64,000 nucleotides of DNA from DASZGI01 sp035938995 (GCF_035938995.1 NZ_DASZGI010000070.1:13286-77285), one strand, 5' to 3'; shown: positions 21,001 to 25,207, numbered from the stretch's first letter. Notes: generated by a model not told the origin, from the sequence alone. Numbers and translations are program-made.

Positions 21001-22465
21001 GCAGGCACCGCGGAGCATCCACTCTGACGACTGGTACGGCGCGGCACTCCTGGACGAAAAACTGCGCCAAGTCGTGATCGACCTGCAAGAGGTCGCGCCG
21101 GACGCGTTCGGGGCGGGAACTCCGGAGGTTCTTCGCGAGAGCGTCTACCTGGACCGCGGCGGGAACGTCCAGCGGATGCCGGGTCCGGATGAAGGTCCAC
21201 CGCCCGGGAACTGGAATGACGAGCCCGCGTGGCTGGCCAACCGCGGTGAGCCACACGCCGAGGGGGGATTTCTCACGTACTCGCATTTCATCGGAGTGCG
21301 TACCACGACGGAGCGCCCGGAGGGATTCCCCGTCGGGTTCGAAACTCCGGAAGATCTGCCGCCGGTGACTTTCCGTGACGATAATGCTCCCTTGTACCAC
21401 TGGAATCGGGCCACGCCCGGATCGGTGTTCGGGGTCGGGATCCGCCCCTCGGCGAGTGTCGAGACGCTCGACCTGCTCGACCCCGGGACTTACTCGAGGG
21501 AAGAGAACGTGACCATCGCCTCGGCTTCGCCGCTTTGGACTGACCGGCCGCCTACGTTCTCTCGGTTCGACCGCCGGGTTTACCGTTATCTTCTGGAAAA
21601 CGCGCCCGGCGGGATCGTCGTCGAGAAGACGCTGCCGGGGACGGAGCATGGCTTCGGCCGTCATGACATCGCGTTCGTGGGCGGCATCAGGCCGCAGTTC
21701 ATCCGCGCCGTGCAGGAGGGCATTGTGCGGCCGGGTGCCGACAAGCCCGAGTGGGGAGCGGTGACCACGCGGGCGGATTGGCTGGCGGCCCATGTGTCGC
21801 CGCTGGCGCAGGATGTTCCGGTGACAACCGCGGTGACACGCTCGCTGCACCAAATCGACCGCGCCGGCTTCCACACCCCGGTGCGAGGGTTCGTGTTGGT
21901 GGATCGGGTAGAGGACGTGGCCATGGCGGACGCGCTACCGCACCTGCCGGACTACGTCGTGGTCGGCGTGAACAGCGATCCGGCGGCCGAGGGTCGCTAT
22001 CTGCTGCGGGGACAGAGTTTCTCTGCGGAGCAGTTGGCGCCCGAGCTGGCCGGACGTATCTGGGGCGGGGCGCGCGGAGTGGCGATCGTGTCCACCCGTG
22101 GCGCGCAGCTGGGACAGGCCCTGGTCGGCGCGATGGCCGCCAGGGGGCGGGGAGATGTGGTGGTCCTAAGCGCGGCCGGACACGTGTGGCAGGAGTCCGG
22201 TGGTGACGTCACCGCTTCCGAGCTGGGCGCGCAGAATACGTGGCAACCGGCACAGTGGCGGGCCGCCAACGCCGACGGGACGGTGAATGGTCTCGGCAGT
22301 TCTCTGGCGGATGCCTATGCAAGCGCGAGGCGGTCGTTCAGGCAGATCCCCAGGCAATTCGCAGGGTCACCGTACGCGGCCTCGACGCTGTTCTTCGGTC
22401 CTCGCACCTGGGATGGGATGACTCCGGAGGCGATCCCACCCGGTCCGGAGTTCACCGAGGACTAG
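2..22465 (+). CDS. Giant modular repeat protein with ADP-ribosyltransferase-like C-terminus (5' end outside window)
   Basis: The frame is open to the left edge, so the true start lies upstream. More than 7,480 residues are visible (numbered here from the GTG at 32). Two tandem units of about 3,000 residues each contain: a short alpha/beta segment starting WDxRYxTR; a helical stretch; a conserved RYMPPGFGE/GRTGQFVRLGE segment; long beta-rich stretches with Ser/Gly/Asn-rich tracts; an alpha/beta module; a disordered Ser/Pro/Glu linker (about nt 7180-7700 and 16300-17200); a short coiled coil; and another alpha/beta module with a VACGGD motif. Two pierisin/Scabin-like modules end the protein. 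Very large actinobacterial proteins of this general look are often labelled 'lonely Cys domain' proteins; I apply that name from memory only. A toxin or effector role is inferred from the C-terminus. No transmembrane helix is obvious, and any export signal would be upstream. Coding status is very secure; function is uncertain. Confidence 0.93.
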   Translation, partial: DRLRNAIADSVERNWDVRYRTRAAPGQTRDEAVALIRDPSRWTVTDSRIVPQAVSDFLRVNVGVIGPLGHPEAVGDAGRDRLNDANRNAFVLVETVGRYVAAHPLPDDPNQPARPELQPPRPRDAQNAWIAPLTQNEYQRLQQVSARVGLSADGFRDAEAARVRAVFEGVSRNAAARRPDPIEYNRVVEELRQNFRNAVLHPEEVARRAELNRLIRREQVRDALAYTQADINPRTTERRDAILAALGPQADAPTRARVDTVAREMAEAEFFPAAARHYDRMGADPQRQYAVETFVEGLRHIETAGEPHELAAEVEGALAGPAVVALFHEVATARIRFDEAQFNRRVVELALQDGQRAFARREQEILDPHRREALAIAEWHLRQGNAIEDLWTERPARYMPPGFGELRPDGERHFALGRTGQFVRLGEVEVHQHDRLAQLLAQSAVIGLRDGLVNPDAIPAQHQTRYEDLRLRIGGFIDHYGESVFAQRLLEDGLEFEDRAGGDRVVVRFRLEPDPDSAHETNPNLVEAQLGVKSGVVWHTPVESDTERTSGNGRTVESDNTLGVSGSMGGSFGEIPADEPNLVFSVSGAPSASASASESHSFSTAAVSATKRLFADSSGLTAFFDFPRATLQVDVERRFQPRHESFPLTARFGFPEDLSPIKPADAGPGVVFEKREDPAERFGMSQADLAALETEPAGGALHQAAARVAAVPHHFFFLGESVAGLGPVRRQVLALLGPEAKRELIEGVQFNLGERAVLRVLVDNMNDAGYTSPEFFTADGRERVRMTSQLDMRSAVFLNESDVNIKEEAQRFVSFSLGDTEGDSFGATFGLNGGHTFGDLSAPAGGNDNLSASGNASARMSSSRSTNANIGSGHIVGLVYEGPTALYRVTFGMKVRLEQTGQESRPVAGDITVLLRVPLYQRARFEAMLADQASPAPRGHASYPRDVEPIGHLPQARQDELLRLQAEEHFPPVSMAAGKGVGFSAISHIGGGEKVLPEMVDMAKQVGANLAYSRPWDAEQADYMATQLASRLPRGGLMNWGSALFQDGGVRMEVTRPAWEGREVLTFTVKGRLLGSAQAEAEAAARAAARPQDPPPPPPLPEPIDKGRLSSAKLEIMPSAFAGNSGSDTVDRGWTWSGQATGTFGLGAGNPLRSLGITGGASGSYDKADTLNVGASAFMLSADLYHGPVWFFDHLAEFQLTLTSRHEPGYNPTDLVRTLPGLAMGRSGRGTFPFTEQTTRPLERTVGDARVRFVIAEQLAPRQPVDPDVARRVGTPRVIATEADNPPRFAGARPRRLSLPLPVSARARRSAQPPSEQHLVRPLRVQPHLRGTGHVPLNRSDQVTDVLGGGRLADHIVGALHRTGVTVETYREEPWMMTSAETLAASQVRGPSEIQRVFHIGGKIATRKVIVTLTGFPHNVEPTGQRASIFRMDVGEGNNSVASTTTHSTAYQMRGSASLNFLDHQDAHGAQTTTLTPSGSMNFWNESASKTISYTPTTGRLIQGTQHSVEYKGDMLWQVKVVVVPVNRLFTGPPMEAHALVDVPGGISFLRLAEPIPAPRTLDGLAAVPRPVDAPAYFPDRLVIGEPVANQDGHALAFRTIPATPGSGDRVPLVPAIPPSAASERFMSPHQAGPTAFEVTGEGNPIHDAVRDLLAAHAPDHLEGYWTVQEGAGSTSADDGLDPPHARELPFELRNLLNTGSLVSFGDSLWGTGLVMTRTMQKLGGAVVETARVSLEFERQGPYKLVQYVDSANVTRYSFRLNAETEARTVPEAHSAGIGLNPILRDAPSSGDHELNVLQSWNVGASANFSTSTARGHSVAKTFATRDTHFIAGAAGRFDGPVDVKVTLTTTTTVVGMRTANSAWQRVPRTFTTVHPSVHVPMRERVIIPAQLIGDHMRVPEDPPAPVAPAGAAAPPRFTAAVTEVPVDSTAATLGATPFHLTADDLLEHHAFVTGFDHAKLRVADGEFLGRILGGPPRPGSHVDPADPRTNVYKAAVAALFEEGTRGRDAFHSLFSYQMATRQLEFLVTDTGFTSPLLVREGGVAGDIHGRVTMKFELFNPRVVGESTGWLETVDYTFREFNSFDSTGSSRSAAVNGGVALNVVNRDAGQPPNSFGHQTLNISGSAALGQSDGSNGFGVLKTMPWHHPQNQGAARLHVRLDVKVTVSVTAHTEGPIDRLPIEVPGGTVEVAHMMRDAVEVALSPEATLEKGIVNPRGMTIPSGVFAVAHNAQRHGVEDSVIGDVTEMYNLRGVDPARHFVVYANVIPGTRSVVVGDRVLTARQFYDEVLAHRDLSNRTIVLIAAHGDFTDDPGRLSVAAQIARLSGRNVLATVSRVGWTRDGTIRAFSGEMGPFEGRSAWGLVTPRRTRTWHGSVLDQALARIDAPRRGALAAPRPPSDVARRPMYPRRATFSDVSIPSIAEASTSASTPSPTAPHRRTSLPPTSAVFEQARESFSPQSSRVGSPAPSRPPSPPPGERIPSAARTPGETPSVSRPISPLHESPPLEYSPERPSESPSGSTSGTPSESPFPSRRGSLTTPAVPLAQGRMPEVPVTGVRSRRQSLIAPMAPIAETAARLAEQQGAEGRGEEPVGGQVAARVDFAALDDAAVRDEFFSAQDAAIAATDALSEAQRVLSEGGGAGGSHAPDPFQAVLDAQGVLSGARARLVQAESEMVRRGLPTDVTDARGPGGIRIEDRSQGRPTAPSDVPPRQDPSTSAVSYEQPARRLGQVVGPRVARIEERLAAEREGQQRSASSLSAPPQTLPTEARSHEHAAVPPEGGLPGGPGERAIPHVDFNPELDAREAFRQHVVPTDRGWAVSDRGDEAEWAGRVSVPDGWRAIGVHLDPETGGVLVDGRRLSRDQSIELLLPEARRVQEAGQSLALVACGGDWLAGELSARLPGLRVASFNDVAVQLRDGRVVAGDLTGAVGLPPVENRWWLAESRLAPHEPGVQVWRDGEIQPGVSGRVLRDVLESRPADPAARPVSAEDAAKAYVWSDPSGSGLPLDRPADTEAGLSDPQNAELARLRYRVLSEDLAAETGPDSFYRAAIAAYAVAHDPARQSLDERIAELREEVVQGVIRGWDARYSTRAGGLTLDEAVALIRDPTRWTRVHERIVPHAFADLLDLNMGVIGARGVVEPVGDAGRHRIGDEHRRPFVLAKVADGYVAAHPIGDRPGQPAAPRELQPPRQPGSAWTDQLTENERDRLRQEYGGVRLEPEDHQAAGAARHRAIYESMDGNAADRARPADHAATVQEIQQTVRDAVLSTDDTFQGAAMNRLLLWERVHDAFAHSAATINARATRGRDAFLSALGPAADQPTRQRVDEVSRAIADAEYLPQVEAHYNQSQTRPDGIAAFVEMVRGRVERLADSERAAYLEGVLGFRETVRRFHEISTARIRYDEAQYNREVFADARDEGDLAHQQALEVPRREAMRMAEENIRQDNALADVWNARPARYMPPGFGEHGPDGRLRYPLGRTGQFVRLGEIGVRDHEGVAQFLAQNVGTGLQDGRRDELHTAIIDFLGHYGAPIFAQRLLEDGLEFQVGAGDRQRVVRLRLSPDPDRAHETNPNRLEYEPLGVTAGVVWHTPVESDNEETAGSSRSVESDATVSLSANVGGSFGALPAHDPNLVFSWQFAAAGNASASLTHSYGQAAVSATKRLFEASGAQTVFFDFPQSTLHIDIVRPGGRDRQEEIVGAGTMKLTSRFGFPEDLAPVKPEGAGPGVVFRPEPGRPLFGMTNLAALANEGAGGPLHQKADRVAAVPHDFFFIAESVAGLHAIRERVIGQLDAQADRRLVEGVHFNLGERAVLRMLPNEMTKVGWVSPEIRTADGRTAARTTVQMDLRDAVPLVESHVSIKEEAQVFISFSEGDTENDSFGLTGGGTSGHTFGSLGAPTGGNDNLSENASFTGRMSSSRSTNSNIGSGHIVGLVHEDSVLYRTTVHTRVLLEVTGRPSRWVEGDATVFLRVPAHQRARFEAALTDQASDAPRGHEFYPKDGRQPDTMPEDQVRHPPETMALGRGTGFSAIDHMPGGEKVLPRLLEMAEQVGAHMAYSRPWDAEQTNYIRTQLASRFTRQGLMNWGSALFQDGGVRMEVTRPAQDGVEVITFTVKARLLGSAQAEAAARPDDPPPLPESIGRGRLDNAKLEIMPSAFAGTSSSDTVDRGWTGSGQVTGSFGVSTRHPDRTTSETAGGSWAHDTANTLGVGGSGFMLTADLHSGGAWYFDYRTVLELAATSRHEPGYNPGDRARALPALARGAVARRSYAAQTTPPTIVGRVEDARVRFVIAEKLTRKQPVDPELAKVVGIPRDLPGPAQRVRFPGVRSRSTTLPLPVTERRPALSPEVHVAHPPEVQPHLTGGHTPLHQDDQLTEVLGGGKLADVIVRGLRRFDVGPETYGHEPWMMTSQETLGASQVRGPSEIRRTFYVGGPIAEKRVDVTLVGYPHDAHRIGTEEVPVFRMHVAEGNTGVSSTTTRSVAGQGRGSANLGLVYRQGDHGTLSGTPLSGSGSVNFRNEVASRTVSYTPTTGRLVQGDDAYVEYKANMVWRVSVVVTPVNRLYTGPPMETHALVEVPGGISYLRLAEPVPSPRTLDELLAFPRPANAPEYVPDRLVVVGTSRIADFGAHDRVFETMPATPGSLERVPVVPMVPAAAVSERLMAPRPEHLIAFDVTGEGNPVLDAMQRLLRDHAPHFLEDYWTVQEGLASSRTPDGALHPDAIRRVPTKLGNLINPGSMMALRDSIYGTGLVIRATRPDRGGAGTRILDVLIQGDQVGPYQLVQHVESANVTPYSFRLNAWTDALTIPQAHSEGYSAGPALRFALPGLHRLQSVNVGGGASAASSLAPGHSLMTTDATRDTHFRAGGASRFIGMDNIKVSLMETVIPTRAANTLGLGVPRMLARLWQGADDPLRPSIDVQMLNRVIIPDQLMRDHMSAPEVEPGTAAVTEVPVGSTAGTLRATTLDVTSRDLLSHAVFTVGFDRAKLRILHDEFLARVFGAPARAGSGVDPNDPRTDVYNPLVAALFKPGALGRDALPYLFSYQTSTRELEFLVSPDGFTSPVLVVEGGARGDIRGTVTMNYELLNPRILGESRGWVETVDYGFREFNSNDSTGSSQSGNLNGGFGLNIGARPGQPPNAAGHLTFNASAGGALGHSIANSSFAVLKTMPWHRPQNQPAVRLHVSSDVKVTVRVNAHVEGPGPVLPWEASDGAVELSFLVKGGAEFALSPEASIGKGLVNPRGMTIPSGVFAVAHGAKDTLGVEDSPITDVAEMYNLGGVDPARHFVVYANVIPADGTFVVGDRALSPDVFSRQVFADRVLTDHIVVLLAPQGDLAVEGSRSAAEQMARETGLPVLATEGGVRWTRDGSIQAYTLPGGELGPGGEGAQWRLLTPRGDVVETTIHGHVLDQALIDIERRRAQATAGPQLTAGPAAHPDAARLPDRPAQPERRVSTPRATTPSALPVSPRRRSLLGEVPAATAHRLAGFSPPSSRPESPSGPRAASPPGAPFEALSGARGELPRETAASPTPSRSRSGSLLGAAARVRSGSWAMSPRELLGLGPQRPRPTDIPRLETGADTVGRRTRFYIDPSEQSPESPSPSVSSPESRRAPWRSRIAAGEGIRLRRRASGLGEDPVEYVVEPSRPPSPEVSGPHVSPSESPSESPFASRRASASAPRWPLAEGQVPSPPRSRTVSRRPSMYMGSIPERLAERWAAERQAEERVSPPTSEPSSPTSSRLGGVPGSRQEGRSEGRVVPAADDSAQIAAREEIAAQEEFVGTQRAAIAARDALDEARRVLEEGGGAGRSDAPDPLQAVRQAEADLASARARHQRAEAEMLRLGLETDVAGGPVVGGIRLREPAPARLAPRSEVPPRPDPATSAVSRGPAARRLLEEGFVAQRVAHIEGRETVAREEQGSVPSPSAPPSSHVSSREVSPEAQSAPADAPSREYSAPAPPEYGSSGGAEGLPRMQFEGRADTSVREEFGSSVMSSGSAWAVLDRGDELARAEQVTVPDGWRAVGVHLDAETGGAFVAGRALTVHQSVELLEPLARRLRDSEQSMALVACGGDRLARALSTRVPGLRVASFNDFAVQLRDGRVVAGDSTGRVRLPDVVPWWLAEADREHVPGVRVWLIGQIQPGAPGRVLHDVLASRPADPAAETVSRAETADAYVWTDFIGGSDRLVPSRFELRTVGSHPGTPLTTHGARDFLIRNGFGVEQNREAALNLFLHGTQMEGRAFSDNWFGAFVLNHRLDAVAAQLERVAPEYYDPERHAPFDQRVYLDAHGQVQILPEEEFHTGLARMPLEDSEYEHEFGDETPFRDAEVLSQWVPTGARVTQVPPESVGFSGTRREYLPEELAATRFPAGYSFAPNDGVQNPPLYFRSDHQPLFRLDRRSKGFVFGLGFLPGKRVLPSSVDEYERNKQSTGLISTTRSSEWQPQFSWAVRPGGIVSRYEIDAPGGLDVHATLGKVTPYQPTWLDVSFWDGIRPEYIRSVQEGRLFGPQGEPILELPEKDPVTGNAPMADGQFVWGEVTTRADWLRGNVSPLPPHVDAETAVLLSSHRFDKWVGEALPTGFVLVNRAEDVGMADALPRMPGYMTIALHNDPAVPGNYLVRGRSFPAAELAPALAKRVGQEARGVVIVSSHGAELGRALVEAVAATDRRDLVVMSTAGRVWQIPGGDVRVRAADAAGPEGAVVAPWSSEWRPEVNPQRVWSAQDGSGRVEYVGSELKRAYESAGYRFGNLDNPDDRATSSPFASKALSMGPYSWDGAPGPAEHGPDIQPAAPRSTPFDSRLEQEPPSVAARPARPVVAAGAFGPPVAGTESGWRVDPGAEHAPIWTGDVAVPDGWRPVAVRLDHVTGGVLADGQPLSREQSIELLRPVAESVRDGGESLVLVASGGDWLARELSGRVPGLDVAVVNETAVRHPDDVTSATAGPHVPDVGRLSKGAVWNTGIQVAEGVNRLPGDGVAPAPKGGGEVMMTTESARELLARHGFPVTPQKLAVLDLYLHQSQAPRSIHSDDWYGAALLDEKLRQVVIDLQEVAPDAFGAGTPEVLRESVYLDRGGNVQRMPGPDEGPPPGNWNDEPAWLANRGEPHAEGGFLTYSHFIGVRTTTERPEGFPVGFETPEDLPPVTFRDDNAPLYHWNRATPGSVFGVGIRPSASVETLDLLDPGTYSREENVTIASASPLWTDRPPTFSRFDRRVYRYLLENAPGGIVVEKTLPGTEHGFGRHDIAFVGGIRPQFIRAVQEGIVRPGADKPEWGAVTTRADWLAAHVSPLAQDVPVTTAVTRSLHQIDRAGFHTPVRGFVLVDRVEDVAMADALPHLPDYVVVGVNSDPAAEGRYLLRGQSFSAEQLAPELAGRIWGGARGVAIVSTRGAQLGQALVGAMAARGRGDVVVLSAAGHVWQESGGDVTASELGAQNTWQPAQWRAANADGTVNGLGSSLADAYASARRSFRQIPRQFAGSPYAASTLFFGPRTWDGMTPEAIPPGPEFTED
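44..8995 (+). repeat. Tandem unit 1 of the giant protein
   Basis: This unit runs from the WDVRY segment (residue 5 counting from the GTG at 32) to the YVWSD segment. It aligns along its whole length with the next unit, with the same order of landmarks: RYMPPGFGE, WHTPVESD, SATKRLF, HIVGLV, MNWGSALFQDGG, EIMPSAFAG, EPWMMTS, YTPTTGRL, LKTMPWH, NPRGMTIPSGVF and VACGGD. Protein similarity is high. DNA similarity is moderate, with some identical tracts. About 83 residues (nt 8996-9244), mostly helical and charged, join it to unit 2. The bases at the window edge resemble the end of that linker, so a further unit or a similar linker probably lies upstream. Confidence 0.9.
9245..18490 (+). repeat. 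Tandem unit 2 of the giant protein
   Basis: This unit starts at WDARYSTR (residue 3072), 3,067 residues after the matching Trp of unit 1, and ends at YVWTD. It carries all the unit 1 landmarks in the same order. Its Ser/Pro/Glu-rich linker is longer, so the unit is slightly longer than unit 1. After YVWTD the sequence does not enter a third unit; it passes directly into the ADP-ribosyltransferase-like module. Unit 2 is therefore the last of the series. Confidence 0.9.
18495..20290 (+). other. C-terminal module A: pierisin/Scabin-like ADP-ribosyltransferase domain plus alpha/beta module
   Basis: A helical lead (ARDFLIRNGF...NWFGAFVLNHRL) precedes a domain with the layout of pierisin/Scabin-type ADP-ribosyltransferases. 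It has LFRLDRR with the expected NAD-binding Arg at residue 6369, an STT strand at residues 6408-6410 in the STS position, a YEIDAPGG segment, and WLD followed by VSFWDGI where the family usually has QxE followed by VAFPGGI. The Glu position is therefore Asp (residue 6458) and the Gln position is Trp (6456). An alpha/beta module (GYMTIALHND...GVVIVSSHGAE) follows. The family assignment rests on recognised motifs only. Activity is uncertain because the catalytic Glu is replaced. Confidence 0.6.
20895..22465 (+). other. C-terminal module B: degenerate copy of the ADP-ribosyltransferase-like module
   Basis: This is a second copy of module A, with the same helical lead (SARELLARHGF...DDWYGAALL), fold layout and trailing alpha/beta module (VVVGVNSDPAAEG...GVAIVSTRGAQ). 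The key positions have drifted: the NAD-binding Arg is His (residue 7123, in LYHWNRA), the STS position reads SAS (7164-7166), and the QxE position reads RHD (7210-7212). It keeps the IAFVGGIRPQFI segment. It is most simply read as a catalytically dead, structural or regulatory copy. A VASGGD-type alpha/beta module (nt about 20490-20770) separates A from B. Confidence 0.55.
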
Positions 22466-22522
22466 TCGGATGAGGACTCCTGCCCAGTATGGCTTCATGA
22501 TCGAGGAAGCGAGACTACGACC

Positions 22523-23635
22523 GTGAACGACGACAACCAACAATCAGTTCTCTGCCACAGCATGTTGCTCGGGCTGGCAGGACTCATACCCGACTCGGCG
22601 CTGGCTGAGGCCCGGCGACTGCTCGGCGCCGGCGGGCCCGGTGCCACAGCTTCGGCGGCCGCGGTGGTGGTCGACGCCGTGACGGCTGCGCCGATCCGCC
22701 TGACCGATGACGATCGGGAACTACTGGCGGCGCTGCTCGGGAGGCCCGACGCTGACATCCCCGGGCTTCCGGGCGACGAGGTGGCACCGCCGCCGACGTT
22801 CTGGTTCGCGCCCGGGCCGATATCGGTACTCAAGGAACTCGGAGGGCGCGTCGGAGCGTCGCTGGACTTGACGTTCGGCCCGGACACCGAGCTCCTGCAT
22901 GACGCGACCATTGGTCTGCTCGGCGCGGTCGACTCCGCGGTGATCGCAGAGGTCGAGCAGGCCGCAATGTTCTCCGTCGGGTTGCCGGGTGCGCCGGTGG
23001 GCCTGTGGCGGGCGTGGCGCTACGCCGGAGTCGACGATCCCGACCCCCGCCCGGTCTATCTCGTCGAGGTCGTGCCGGGCGGCACGCCGTGGGTCGCGAC
23101 GGCCGCCATCCAGAACGTCGTGTCCAGGCTGGGCGTGACCGCGCCGTCGGTCGAGGTCTTCGAGTCCTGGGAACCGATCGGCTCATATCAAGCGCAGGCG
23201 CGATCGAGCTCCGCGTTGCTGTGGGCCGCGACTCCCGGCCGGCCGTTCCAGTCGGCGCAGGTGTACGACCGAGTCGACGAAGCCACCGGCGCCGGCGGTT
23301 TCGACGCCGGACACCCGCTGATCGAGGATGAGGATGAGGCCGAGGCGCTGCTGTACTACCTGGATGCGGGCATCGCCCTCGCGGTCACCGACGCGATGCT
23401 GGACGACGTCATCGATCCCTCTCTCCGGGCGTGCGTGCCGCTCAACTTGCGCACCGACGGCGAGTGGATCTGGACGGACACCGTGTTCTACTACCTCCAC
23501 CAGCACGGGCTCTCGCCCGATCCGAGGCTGGTGGCGCACATCGAGGAGCGGCGCGATCCTCCGCCCGAGATGCTCGACGGGGTCGCGCTGTTCCGTGCGA
23601 TCCACCATCTGGAGCGTTCGCCCGCCGCGCTGTGA
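22523..23635 (+). CDS. Conserved-looking protein of unknown function downstream of the giant gene (candidate immunity/partner)
   Basis: This encodes 370 residues from GTG, starting 57 bases after the giant gene's stop on the same strand, so co-transcription is likely. A GAGGA-like ribosome-binding sequence lies about 13 bases upstream; an internal ATG at 22562 is an alternative start. There is no signal peptide or transmembrane segment, so it should be cytosolic. It is acidic, with an Ala/Leu-rich helical N-terminus, a central alpha/beta part, and a C-terminal part holding CVPLNLRTDGEWIWTDTV followed by YYLHQHGLSPDP. I do not recognise a named family. Its position directly behind an effector-like gene fits an immunity or partner protein, but this is inference from context only. 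Confidence 0.85.
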   Translation: MNDDNQQSVLCHSMLLGLAGLIPDSALAEARRLLGAGGPGATASAAAVVVDAVTAAPIRLTDDDRELLAALLGRPDADIPGLPGDEVAPPPTFWFAPGPISVLKELGGRVGASLDLTFGPDTELLHDATIGLLGAVDSAVIAEVEQAAMFSVGLPGAPVGLWRAWRYAGVDDPDPRPVYLVEVVPGGTPWVATAAIQNVVSRLGVTAPSVEVFESWEPIGSYQAQARSSSALLWAATPGRPFQSAQVYDRVDEATGAGGFDAGHPLIEDEDEAEALLYYLDAGIALAVTDAMLDDVIDPSLRACVPLNLRTDGEWIWTDTVFYYLHQHGLSPDPRLVAHIEERRDPPPEMLDGVALFRAIHHLERSPAAL

Positions 23636-23724
23636 CTGCTGGCTCAGGCTGCGGCGTGGGGCTGAACGTGGCGAGATCAAGGAGCACATGACTTGGCTCA
23701 TCCGCGCAGTCATTCGGCGTGTAC

Positions 23725-25194
23725 TCAGCGGCCGTAGATCTGGTCCAGGCCCACGAGCACGACGTCGTCGTCCCCTCCGGCGACATGGCGGAGCTGGTCG
23801 GTGAATCCGGCGCCGCTGAAGCAGAGGAGCTTCGCGGTTCGGGCACCGGGGCGGTCTTGCTCGACGAGCAGAGCGCGGATGCGGCGCAACCGGTCGAGGT
23901 GCCCCACCCCGACGACGTCGTTGCTCTTGGCCTCTCCGATCGCGATCAGAGGTGAACTGTCGTCGTCGGCGAGGCCGAAAACGGCGACGTCGAGCTCGTG
24001 GCTGGTCTTGTTGGACGGATCGGCCACGGTGCCGGCGGCGACCCGGTTGGGGTGGTCGTCGAACAGGTCCGGCGGCGCCATGTGCCATGCCCAGTCGCGA
24101 CAGGTTCTCTCGAAGTGCGGTCCGAGCACGTTGCTGGCATAGCGTTTGCGGGCGCGCTGCCAGATGCGGGACAGGTCGCGGGAGCGCTCGAGTTCGGGCC
24201 AGATCGGCCTCATGATCGCGTGGTAGAAGGTGATCAGCGGCTCGGCGATCCGGTAGTGGCTGCGGTTGGCTCGGAACGCGTCGACGTCTCGGGTGAGCAG
24301 GCCGATGTCCTCAAGCACGGTGAGCGGGTGGGTGATGTCGGTCGACTTGCGCCCGATGTAGCCGGCGATGCCGCTGCGGGCGTGGTTGCCGGTCGCCACG
24401 GCGGCGAGCACGGAGTGGTAGAGGCCGGTGTCGTTGATCTCGGCTTCGTCGGCCAGCAGGTAGCGCGCCTCGCGGAACAGCGGGCTGCTCGGGTCCAGGA
24501 CGGTGCGCACCACCCACGGGTCGAAGTCCTCGGGCCCGGCGGGGGTGTCGTTGCGGATGAACTCGCGCCGATAGGCTGGCGTGCCGCCGACGATCGCGCC
24601 GACCTGCAACGCCAGCCGCGGATCGTCGAGTTCCCAGAACTCGGCGGCCGCTTGGTGGTCGAGTGGGCGCACCACCATGTCCAGTCCCGCCCGTCCGCGG
24701 AGGGGAGCGTCGCCGGCCAGGATGCGGCCCATGAAGCTCATCGCCGAGCCGCACAGCAGGAGTCGCGTGCGCGAGTCGCGGCGTTCAGGACGCAGCGGAC
24801 CGTAAGCGGCCTGGATGACGGAGGGCAGGGCGTGATTGGCCTTGGCCAGGTAGGGGAACTCGTCGAGCACCACCGTCACCGGCTGCTCTCGGCCCAGGTC
24901 CAGCAGTGCGTCGATGGCGGCGCGCCAGTCGTCGAGGCGCAGCGGGGCGGGCGAGCCGAGGTACCGGGCCAGCGCTTCGCCGAGGAAGGCGAGCGATTCG
25001 ACGTCGGTACCCTCCTGGGCGCAGAAGTAGAATCCGCCGGACTGCTCGCACAGCGCCTGCAAGAGGAAGCTTTTGCCCTGGCGTCTGCGGCCGGAGACCA
25101 CGCCAAGGGTGGCACCCGGTTGGGGATCGGTGACGAACCGGGTCAGCGCAGCCCATTCCCGATCTCGGTCGAACATCTCCGCAGGCTTGTCCAC
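23725..25194 (-). CDS. DEXX-box/archaeal-type ATPase with DUF234-like C-terminus
   Basis: This encodes 489 residues from GTG at 25194, with an AGAGG-type site 6 bases upstream; ATG at 25176 is an alternative. A Walker A motif (GRRRQGKS, residues 35-42) and a Walker B-like VTVVLDEFPYL are followed by the LLLCGSAMSFM segment typical of this prokaryotic ATPase family (archaeal ATPase domain plus C-terminal DUF234). The C-terminal part has ELDVAVFG and IAIGEAK, a D...ExK arrangement like that of PD-(D/E)XK nucleases. The cellular role of these ATPases is poorly known. The gene converges on the 22523 gene. A large palindrome sits immediately upstream of the start, suggesting autoregulation. Confidence 0.9.
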   Translation of the reverse strand: MDKPAEMFDRDREWAALTRFVTDPQPGATLGVVSGRRRQGKSFLLQALCEQSGGFYFCAQEGTDVESLAFLGEALARYLGSPAPLRLDDWRAAIDALLDLGREQPVTVVLDEFPYLAKANHALPSVIQAAYGPLRPERRDSRTRLLLCGSAMSFMGRILAGDAPLRGRAGLDMVVRPLDHQAAAEFWELDDPRLALQVGAIVGGTPAYRREFIRNDTPAGPEDFDPWVVRTVLDPSSPLFREARYLLADEAEINDTGLYHSVLAAVATGNHARSGIAGYIGRKSTDITHPLTVLEDIGLLTRDVDAFRANRSHYRIAEPLITFYHAIMRPIWPELERSRDLSRIWQRARKRYASNVLGPHFERTCRDWAWHMAPPDLFDDHPNRVAAGTVADPSNKTSHELDVAVFGLADDDSSPLIAIGEAKSNDVVGVGHLDRLRRIRALLVEQDRPGARTAKLLCFSGAGFTDQLRHVAGGDDDVVLVGLDQIYGR

Positions 25195-25207
25195 GCGAGG
25201 CCTCTCG

